Assembly: GCA_013350335.1 (NCBI GenBank)
Contig: CM023537.1
Span: 47,366,111 to 47,430,110 of the forward strand
Direction of reading: 5' to 3'
Source of the DNA: Chimonanthus salicifolius
Lineage: Eukaryota; Streptophyta; Magnoliopsida; Laurales; Calycanthaceae
Length of the DNA stretch: 64,000 bases
The notes under the pieces were generated by a model that was not told the origin of the DNA, searched no databases, and was given only the letters and a program-made list of their open reading frames with translations. Made by a program: the position numbers and the translations under genes. Shown piece by piece: positions 55,669 to 64,000 of the stretch (positions within the stretch are counted from its first letter, which is position 1; each line of letters begins with the position of its first letter).

Positions 55669-56747
55669 TGTTGGCGGTGGCTCAATTCCACTAAGTCATA
55701 CGGCAATTGGGTTTCCAAATTCAAGAGGGCACTTGAAATTAGTATCTGCTTAATCTAATAATATGGAAATTACGATTATTGAGATACACGGCAACTACTA
55801 TAATCATTTTTGGGAAGTTGCTAAAGCTGCCAATAGACAGCAACTATATATCTACAGATCGTGTAACAAGAGGGCACGAGATCAGCGTGAGAAGAGGGTG
55901 TTTTGAGAGAAAATATTGTGCGTGAGAAGGATACACGAACCACTACTGTAAGAAAGAGGTGGCTAGCGTCAAACGTATCTGATGTGTCTACAAGACAGAT
56001 CAAAGAGGGGGCTGGATAAAGTCGTATGTGGTTGATCGTGTTGCTGCCAACGTGGAGTCTGTCATACAGAGAAAAGACCAGGAGCAGATCTGTCCAGGGT
56101 GGAGTAGATTTGTCCAAGGGCGGTAGCAACCAACGTTCCATATAGTAGAAATACTAAGAACGTAAGGAGAGATCTCAGTGTTCTTTGCTTATAGGAGGAC
56201 TGGCAACGTGTAATAGCAGGAAGAACTCACGCCGTACAACTGCCAATTTTGGAACTTCTTTCCAGTGGCAGAGAGCGGTATTAAGAGGAGAGATAGAACA
56301 TTGTTGAGGGTGTACTCGGGATTTCAGACTGAAACAGATGTGCACACAGAGAAGTGAAGAACAAATTGCAAGACGTTGCAAGTGAGGTTCAAGAAGAGAG
56401 GAGTACACATATAACAGCAAAACAAATCTGTACTAGATCTGGGCTTGCTGACTGTTCTTCAACAACGTGCATTTTAAAGAGAAGTTCTAAATCTTGGGGT
56501 TTAGTACAAGTAGCAGGAAGGGCCACAACAAAACTGAGACAGAGAAGTATTCAAGTTTCTGTTCTGGGTTTGTTTATTGTTCAAACAAAGAGTTATTCTT
56601 GTTGCAAGTATTTTACTTTCCCTTTTCATAAAATATTTCACGCTCCGTGGAAATAGGCCGGCTAGGGCCGAACCACATAAATTCTTTGTGTTTTCTTGTG
56701 CTTATTTTTCCGTTCGATTGTTCTTGTTTCCACTTAAAACGCTAACA
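55669..56747 (+). mobile_element. Copia B 3' LTR
   Basis: About 1.08 kb, TGTTGGCGGTGG...ACGCTAACA, followed by the TSD TTCAT. Confidence 0.9.
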
Positions 56748-56777
56748 TTCATTATACTCCTTTTTGGGTGTGAGCTT

Positions 56778-57809
56778 TGTTAGTGCCCCAGCTTGTCGAG
56801 TCACATATTCGTCAATTGTATGGCTAAGGTGAAGCATTGTCTTGGAAGTTTGAAGCAATGATCAAGATCAAGTGATAAAGATTGAATCAAGAACTCAAGC
56901 ATTAGAGGATCAAGTGCGGATTCATCATCACTGTGTATGGAAATCACAATGGTAATTGGCCATAGATGACTTTAGGTAATATCCAACACCTTAGATAAGA
57001 CATGCCCTAGTCTTAGAACTCATATTATTAAAACATAAGTAAACCTAGAGAAAATGGACCAAGGACTTGGAGCATCCATGAACAAATCTTGACAAAAATG
57101 TTGAGTGTGAAAATGCCATGACTTGGGAGATTCTTTCAACCAACCAAATATAGTTCCACTGGTAATACCACCATGGTTGGATGGATCATTGGAAAATATT
57201 TTCATAGAGCTAAAGAACATTCAAAACGGAGTTTGGGAGCCCAAGATATGGCCATTTTAGTGAAAAATAGTTTTGCTGAAAAACGCAGGACTGACCTATC
57301 GTGGATAACGACCCGTCGGTGGACCTAGGACCTACCCCTCGGTGGAAACAACCTGTCGGTGTGAAAAAGACTCATTTTGACTGCCAAAATACTATCTTTT
57401 TCACTTCTCCTCAGACAGAGACTCTCGTGGGATCACGACCTATTGGTGAACCCTAGACTGACCCCTCGTGGATACAGACTTGTCTAGCACATACGATTTA
57501 TATCCGTTGCAAACGCACTCAACTCTCAACGGTCATATTCCAACGGTCATTTTTATGCACCGACCTCTCGACGAGAACAACCCCTCACTGACTAGGACTT
57601 AGAAAATCTTTGGGATGCTTATTTAAACTACGGATTTTGGAGATATTGGTTGGACCTTTCAACTTGAAAAATCTCAAGGCAATCCCAAAGATCCCAAACC
57701 TTTCCCAACCTCTCTCAAACACACATTAAACACTTGGTAAATCATTTGTGTGATGATATCCTCTCTATAAGTCTTTATCTTGGTGAATCATTTACCAATC
57801 AACCATTTG

Positions 57810-57852
<43 letters not shown>

Positions 57853-58582
57853 CAAGTCTAGGATCAGCTTGCAAATCCATATCCTAGCAACCTTTTCTCA
57901 ACTTGTGATTGCACATACTCAAGGCACATCTTGAACATCACATTGGGAAGGAGAAGTCCTCGAGAAGCATACGTCTACTAGTAAGCTCATACAAAGGCAA
58001 GTGCTTGTTAGTGATTTTATCTTATAAATCATCTTGTGAAGTGGACTAAGGCAATGAAGCCAGAACTACTAAAAAAAATAGAGGGATAAGGAAGTATACC
58101 TTGGGTTGGTCGAACTTTTCAAAATCTAAGACAAGTGGATTAAGGAGGCTTGGCTCCGGAACCACTATAAAAAACTCTAGCGCGTCGTAAATGGCATAGT
58201 GGTCGGTGGAATTCTCAGCCAATTGAGTGAGGTGTAATTCTACTCTAATTGTGAAGGTGTAAGTCCCCACATAGTGAATTCGGGATAACTCAAGGTTGGG
58301 TGAGGCCTTAGAGTGGATGTAGGTTGTTTAACGAAACCACTATAAATTGGTCTTGTGGGTGTTGATCTTTATTTGTCTGATTGTTCTTATAATTGTGCAC
58401 ACTTTTGATCACACAACCCATCTCTCTTGATTAACATTATTAATCCACTGCAAAATTGTTGATTAATTAAGAAATTTGTGAAGACCATAAAAATTTGAGG
58501 ATTGTCCTATTCACAACCCCCCCTCCCTCTCCCTCTCTAGGGGCAATCTCAGTCCTTATTCTAGCACCCAAGGGAACTTTCA
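56778..58582 (+). mobile_element. Solo LTR D of the element C family
   Basis: TGTTAGTGCCCCAGC...GGGAACTTTCA, 1805 bases, flanked by perfect AGCTT duplications (56773-56777, 58583-58587). The same family as C and F in sense orientation. No primer site or internal sequence follows, so it is a recombination-derived solo LTR. It inserted 25 bases outside the copia B target duplication. Confidence 0.9.
57813..57850 (+). repeat. (GA)n microsatellite
   Basis: Nineteen GA dinucleotides within solo LTR D. Confidence 0.95.
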
Positions 58583-58587
58583 AGCTT

Positions 58588-59437
58588 GTATGTGTAATAG
58601 GAGTTTATGTGGAAGCATTTCATTGGTTAGATGACATAACCAACCCAATGAATCCACTTGTAACAAAAGTTCGTTTGAATCCATTTCGAATAGAAGTTCA
58701 TTTGGTCCGTTTATTTCATTAAAGTTTAAGGAAGGTTCTTAAAAAGTCTTAGCTTTTATCAATTTGTTTTCCTCTCAAGTAAGCAAATCACAATTATTTA
58801 ATGAACAAATGGTCAAGATTCATTTGACGGTCACTAAATTGTCACTTTCACCAAATTTAATAGTAAAATATATTTTTCTATTTTAGATAAGATTAGGATG
58901 AAGTTGGACCAAATCGAAGTTGGACCAAATCCTTCCAACTTACTAAATCCATTAATTGTCTTTTCCTATTTTTTATTTTTTTCACTCAAAAATTTCTATC
59001 TTTTTAACACTAATATTATAAGAATGTATCAAATCTTTAAAACTCACTAAATCAAATCTTAAAACTCTTTTGTCCATTTTACCTGATCTTCTTGCCAACA
59101 TGAAGGAAAATCACAATCTTTTGGCCACCTAAAACGGTCTCTTTTAATCTAAATAAATGTAGAGGACAAAATAAAGAGACGGGTTAAGACCCATAATATG
59201 GTCTTTCAAAAAGACATAGGAATCTGATTAGATTTAATTGACACTAAACGCATCTAAATTAAAAAGAACCTCTAGCATAGCTAAGAAATATCCATTAGTG
59301 TCACCTTAAAGTAGGGCATACATAGAGTTGTACATACTGATATCTTGCAAATTAGTGTATTAGTTAATTTATGACTAGTTTTATGGGTCATATTTGAAGG
59401 ATGAAACCACTATCTCCAATTTTCCCACGATAATTTT
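58588..59437. repeat. Intergenic with degenerate 110-bp repeat family
   Basis: 58850-59090 has AAGTTGGACCAAATCCTTCC and ACTAATATTATAAGAA... units like those at 40010-40310. No gene found. The frame 58495-58722 straddles the end of LTR D and has no motif. Confidence 0.4.
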
Positions 59438-59702
59438 GAAATGGCGAGCGATCCTTCCACGGGCATTTTGTGTATAGAGACACGGATTTTAATTGATCTC
59501 CATTTTACCCTTCAGCTGCCGTACGGAAAATAGAAGAAGATAAAGAATCGGATCACCAACCAGATCCTTTAATGGCCCTCGGCAAGCCGAATACAGGAAT
59601 ATCCAAAATCGGATTACCAACCGGATCCCTTAATAGCAAGTTGGTGAGCCGAATATAAGAATATCCAAAATCGGATCACCAACCGGATCCCTTAATGGTA
59701 AG

Positions 59703-59945
59703 TCGGATCGCTGAAATTCATGAACAGTGCAATTCGGTTTTCTAAAATTTCAAGTCGGCTCACCGAAATTCATAAACAGTGCAATTCGGCTCTCTGAAAT
59801 TTAAAATCAGCTCACCGAAATTCATGAACAGTACAATTCGGCTCTCCGAAATTTCAAATCGGCTCACCGAAATTCATGAACAGTGCAATTCGGCTCTCCG
59901 AAATTTCAAATCGGCTAGCCGAAATTCACATGAACAATAAAAAAC
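59703..59945 (+). repeat. 52-bp tandem array, about 4.6 copies
   Basis: TCGGCTCACCGAAATTCATG...CAATTCGGCTCTCCGAAATTTCAAA units with starts spaced exactly 52 bases. Confidence 0.95.
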
Positions 59946-59956
59946 AACCCATTGAA

Positions 59957-60275
59957 ATTTTGGACATTCCTGTATTCGGCTCACCGAGGGCCATTAACGG
60001 ATCCGGTTGGTGATCAGATTTTGGACATTCCTATATTCGGCTCGCCGAGGTCTATTAAGAGATCCGGTTGGTGATCCGATTTTGGACATTCGGTGAATTC
60101 GGCTCGCCGATGGCTATTAAGGGATCCGGTTGGTGATCCGATTTTGGACATTCCTCTATTCGGCTTGCCGAAGGCCATTAAAGGATCCAGTTGGTGATCC
60201 GATTTTGGACATTCCAATATTCGGAGAATTTCGCTCGCCGAGGGCCATTAAGGGATCCATTTGGGTGATCCTATT
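59957..60275 (+). repeat. 61-bp tandem array, five copies
   Basis: ATTTTGGACATTCC..TATTCGGCTCGCCGAGG...GGATCCGGTTGGTGATCCG units. The last is longer because AATTTCG is added. Confidence 0.9.
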
Positions 60276-60386
60276 CTCGACATTCTTATCTTTTTACGGT
60301 ACGACAGGTGAAAGGTAAAATGGAAATCGATTAAAATCCATGTCTCTAGACACAAATGCCCATGGGAGGATCGTTTGCCTTTTGGA

Positions 60387-62690
60387 ATATTCTTAAATTT
60401 GAATGATTATCGATAGTAGAGATAAATAATCAGCCGATATTCGAAATTTATCATTAAACTTCGATATTTACATCTGAAGGACATGTTCCCCTCGTACAGT
60501 TTGTCATTTTACACGAATCAGATTTATCTCAAAATTTTAAACGTGATCAAATTATGCCTTGGCTGGAGGTTTTTTTTTTTTTTTTTCCAATGATCTTCAG
60601 CTGTAGAAGAAAAAAAAGAAACTTGTCAAATTCAAAACAAATGTGAACCTCAGATTGATAGAGTAATTGACTGTAATGATGAGGAGACAAATCAAATTAT
60701 AGAGAATAATTAACGCTTGAGGGAAGAGATCTACATTCTGTTAGATTCGTATTTCATGTGGATGCAGGGGCGAAGGAGTATGGAACGCAGAAAATTGGTT
60801 CCTTGAAAACTCACTTACAGAGTGAAGGAGGCTCACAGTAAAACTATCTTTTGCTATAGAGCTTATATATCTCATTCTCTACGTCATAGAATTAACCATT
60901 TTTACAGAAAATAGAAGAAAGTAAAAGAAAGGAGAAGCAAATAGTGGAAATAGGAGAACCAAACTATCACATTCTTTTTTATTTAACAGGTCTCCTTCGA
61001 TGAGATAACATTATACATAAAATTCCAGTGCTTTATATTTCTTGACACTTGTATCCTTACCTTAATCTTTAGATTAAGAGTTTCGGTGAAAAAACAGTTT
61101 AATCTCCTTATTTGAAAAAGAGCATATTATTATTACAAATTTCACAATTTTTCACTTTAGATCTGTTTAATATGGAAGTCTTTTGTGAAGAATTAATTGT
61201 GCCAACAATTAAGACGCTCACCTCATGAAGTGAGGTCTTGAGTTCTATTCATTTTCAATCTCTCCAGATCACTCCCTATAGAATTATTCTTTATTGACTA
61301 AATCAGTATGTGAATTAGAAGGTTTAGGCATGTTCGTAGGAATACTCATGTTAAAAAAAATTGTGCCTTCTAGAGATTTTCATTTCCTTTTCTTATTTCA
61401 TCTGAAAAAATTTACCTATTTGAATCGCATGAATATTTTGGCTAAATACAACAAGAACTTTGCAAACTTGATTTTAAGATGTATTTTTCCTTAAGATTTT
61501 CAGATCCAAAAAGATAAAACAGACACCCAAAATTGTTCTTTCAAATTTTAACAATGCCTACGCAACTATTGTCTATGTAGTCTACTATACTATATTTATG
61601 AGAGTTGCTATAGAAAATTCCAAGATTTGGACGAAAATGTTGCTATACAAGAGCAAACTAGCTTGCCTTTCTCCACCTTTGTGATCAATTTATTACTGAG
61701 GCCTAGTTTAATCCAAGTCCTCAAGGGCCAAGTAAGGTGTCTGTTGGGTAATCTCCATCTTCATGATCCATGTATTATTGAAGCCCAGTTAAATTGAAGT
61801 CCTCAAGAGCCAAGTAAGGTGTCTGTTGGGTACTCTCCATTTTCACGATCCACATATTATTGTGGCCTAGTTTATTTAAAATTTTCATAAACCTATATTT
61901 GATCTAAAACAAACCATTAATCTATTGAGTAGGTAGGGAATTGTTAATGTAGCAAAATTTTAAATCCAATTTATTATTGTATTTTTAATACATGGATTAA
62001 TTGATCTATGTTAATGGTTGACTGCAAGAGCTTTGAATTTCAGCCATTAGATCTAAAGATGAATGACATAATGGAGACATAATGTATGGCTAACTAGATG
62101 TACAATTTTATAGTCTTGGTGGCATCTTTTGATGGGAAGGATTTACCATCCAACCTAGTTAGGGAGTCCATAAGGACATAACTTAGAGTACTCTTTCATT
62201 TTATTGAGATAAGAATTGCACATGTGTCAACATATCTTCTTGAAGATTAATTTGTGAAACTCCTTTAGCATCTCTTCACGAGTGAAAGAGAAGAAATGGA
62301 AGCAAATGTATATAAAAATGAGTAGAAGACGAAGAGTGTACAAGGGAGATGTGGGTATCATTCGGTCGCATAGTATTATTATGTGTGTAATCCCACCAAA
62401 TAGATACTCATGGACTCGTTGGAATGATTTTTTTTTAATATGTTGTTAATTAAAAATTACAATAATTGAATTGATTAAATTATATTTTTAAATACCATAA
62501 AATTTAAAGATTACAAAATATTTTAAAATGATGAAATTTTGAGAGCTTTAAAAATGTAAATTGATTAATCCAATTATAGTAAGTTTTGATGAGTAACATA
62601 TTAAAAAATTTATTCCAACATCTCTTATTAGTAATTTGCGAACTTTCTCTCTTAAATGGTGTTGCAATTGCGTCTAAGACAGGGATAAAA
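60387..62690. other. Intergenic, no gene
   Basis: Two points only: a degraded tRNA-like sequence at 61198-61255 (GCCAACAATTAAGACGCTC..., GAGGTCTTGAGTTCTATTC, like the A and B boxes of a tRNA or SINE), and an 82-base unit with CAAGTAAGGTGTCTGTTGGG repeated 2.4 times at 61670-61870. Confidence 0.45.
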
Positions 62691-63935
62691 GAATCAGCTG
62701 TACGCATCGGATTTTAGTACTGAATATGTATCAACCGTACAGTTTTATCATCGGGCATTTCGGCTGATATTTCGGCCATTATATCGGTTTGAATATCGGC
62801 CGATTTACTTTAAAATCAGTGGAAAGAATTTAGAAAAAAAAAAAAAAACTGAAAAATAGGTGTTTTGGCCAATGTAGACCGATATCTCTGATTTCGGCCG
62901 ATTTCAATGTTTGTGCGCCGATTTTTTTGTGGAGGGAAAAAACAATTGAATTCCGTGTGGAGCCCACGCAGAATTCAGTGAGATGTACCCATATATACAA
63001 TGGCGATATTTAGTCCGATTCAAACTGCCCGAGATATCGCGATATATCGTGATATTTTGTGAAAAACGCCAGTTGCACCTATGCATAAGGCTGTGTACGT
63101 CCGGATGCTTTGTTCGACCGGTCGGCCACGCCTAATATTATAATATTTTTTTAAATCACGGGAATCCATCGGGTCCAAATATATTAAAAATATCCACATA
63201 TCACCATTCTCATTTTCACAACAAAACTCTTTTCTCAACCAAGGATTTCAATACCTCTTTCCAAAATCCAAACTAGTTTCATTCCATATTATAATTTTGC
63301 TCTAACAAATAAGGCTTTTGCCTAAATTTCACCGATTCCTTATAATTTGTTAAGATCTTTCTAGATTCATAGATATACAAGTATTGTAAGTTTTTTTCCC
63401 ATATTATATTTTTAACCCCTAATATATTTTTATTTTTGTAATGAAGGTTATATTTCATGTTTATATACATTTATTGTATTCTTTATTACAGTTATTTTTT
63501 TTTATGTATTTTTTAGACTTGGGATGGATTAATTCAGTTCTAATATTTAGCTTATACTTATTATAATGTTTGCCGATTTTTTTCAGTCATTTGATAGTAA
63601 TTAATTTTAAAATTATATATGCCATAATAACACTCTTTACATAAGTCAACAAATTATCAAAATATTTCTACAATTTTATGTTATTTTATATCATTAATTA
63701 ATTTTTTTTTGGAAATTTCGATTTCCTAACTTGAAAATTATTTTTTAACATATAGATGTCCGATATTTAATGAAAAAATTATATATTCATAATCCCTATA
63801 ATTTCCTGATTCTTCTCTAAATTTTCTAGAATTTTTTTTAAAAATAAAATAAATAAAATCGATTGGAGAGAGAAAGATATCGGCCGTGATCCAATAGCTG
63901 ATATCTGCCAAATTCGATTTTTTTCACCCATGATC
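62691..63935. repeat. CGATAT-palindrome-rich region, possible DNA element
   Basis: Words such as ATCGGCCGATTT, TTTCGGCCATTATATCGG, AGATATCGCGATATATCGTG and GATATCGGCCG are dense at 62750-63060 and 63880-63930, with AT-rich sequence between. This might be the two ends of a DNA transposon of about 1.2 kb, but I could not define terminal repeats or a TSD. A similar patch occurs at 16575-16830. Confidence 0.35.
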
Positions 63936-64000
63936 TGAGCTAATGTGCTGATGTGTAAAACGTTGTTGTATCAAGTTTTAAATATCTATATGATCTAAGT

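Larger units (their letters stand above)
42352..56747 (+). mobile_element. Copia B (Tnt1-type), interrupted by element C
   Basis: The 5' LTR start at 42352 and the 3' LTR end at 56747 are flanked by perfect duplications TTCAT (42347-42351, 56748-56752), so both belong to one insertion 14.4 kb apart. Element C (43055-53943) lies between the 5' LTR and gag. Lost are the last 375 bases or so of the 5' LTR, the primer site and the start of gag. Internal B sequence (53944-55668) has gag and protease and then jumps to the 3' end, so integrase, RT and RNase H are missing. Confidence 0.9.
59438..60386. mobile_element. Fold-back element with internal tandem repeat arrays
   Basis: Terminal inverted repeats of about 85-90 bp: 59438-59525 pairs with about 60299-60386 (GCGATCC.CCCAYGGGCATTT, GAGACAYGGATTTTAAT, TCCATTTTACC). 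Next to them, 61-base units (GGATCACCAACCGGATCCCTTAA..., GCCGAATA..GAATATCC) occur about 2.5 times at 59548-59700. In reverse orientation they occur five times at 59957-60275. In the middle, 52-base units repeat exactly every 52 bases from 59703, 59755, 59807, 59859 and 59911. No coding region. The unequal copy number of the two arms suggests expansion by slippage or unequal exchange. Confidence 0.75.

Noticed and set aside
53950..56747. Considered as an independent copia element lacking a 5' LTR
   Set aside because: The TTCAT duplication shared with 42347-42351 shows that its 5' LTR is at 42352-43054, separated by element C.
60014..60217. Open frame with repeated GMSKIGSP-type peptide on the minus strand
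   Set aside because: The peptide repeat only mirrors the 61-base tandem array (61-62-base spacing is not a stable multiple of three), so it is not a repeat protein.
61198..61255. Possible functional tRNA gene
   Set aside because: A- and B-box-like words are present, but no complete cloverleaf with acceptor stem could be formed by eye.

Overview
The window is nuclear DNA from a flowering plant, probably a dicot. It is AT-rich, has few real genes, and is packed with Ty1/copia LTR retrotransposons, hAT-like DNA elements, fold-back elements and solo LTRs. Primer-binding sites match plant initiator-Met tRNA, and many insertions still carry target-site duplications (TSDs). I see no bacterial, organellar or viral genome features and cannot name the species.

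The only convincing host genes are two related 46-codon genes in the same orientation, at 14.49 kb (G1) and 29.46 kb (G2). Promoter, coding part and 3' flank all align, so they look like a local duplication. Each was invaded near its 3' end by the same kind of copia element. G1 has a rearranged fragment with LTRs in opposite orientation just downstream of its stop. G2 has a 6.2-kb element inserted three codons before its stop, with a 5-bp TSD (AAGAA). A possible two-exon fragment of an unrecognised gene lies at 5.76-6.09 kb (minus strand).

Layout: 0-0.8 kb, LINE remnant; 0.8-3.6 kb, non-coding repeat; 3.6-4.7 kb, piece of a long LTR, then a LINE tail; 6.2-10.7 kb, degenerate copia on the minus strand (Copia-III) with a cluster of LTR ends; 11.6-12.0 kb, tandem duplication of an LTR end and primer site; 13.1-13.45 kb, TRIM-like mini-retroelement; 14.3-16.1 kb, G1; 18.4-19.5 kb, hAT-like element containing a tRNA-Trp pseudogene; 20.0-27.4 kb, hAT-like element interrupted by a young copia (Copia-I, LTRs differing at one base in 209); 29.0-36.0 kb, G2 interrupted by Copia-II; 37.9 kb, solo LTR; 38.3-39.5 kb, fold-back element with two consecutive hairpins; 40.6-42.1 kb, hAT-like element; 42.35-56.75 kb, a three-level nest: copia B (TSD TTCAT) contains minus-strand long-LTR element C, whose 5' LTR contains insertion E (TSD GATTT); 56.8-58.6 kb, solo LTR D of the C family (TSD AGCTT); 59.4-60.4 kb, fold-back element built from 61-bp and 52-bp tandem repeats; 62.7-63.9 kb, a region rich in CGATAT-type palindromes.

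No element has an intact full polyprotein. Copia-I keeps an open RT-RNase H frame of 533 codons, but its integrase core is deleted, so its recent movement was probably helped in trans. The most unusual structures are the hairpin arrays inside insertion E, the two fold-back elements, and the insertion that rewrites the last codons of G2.
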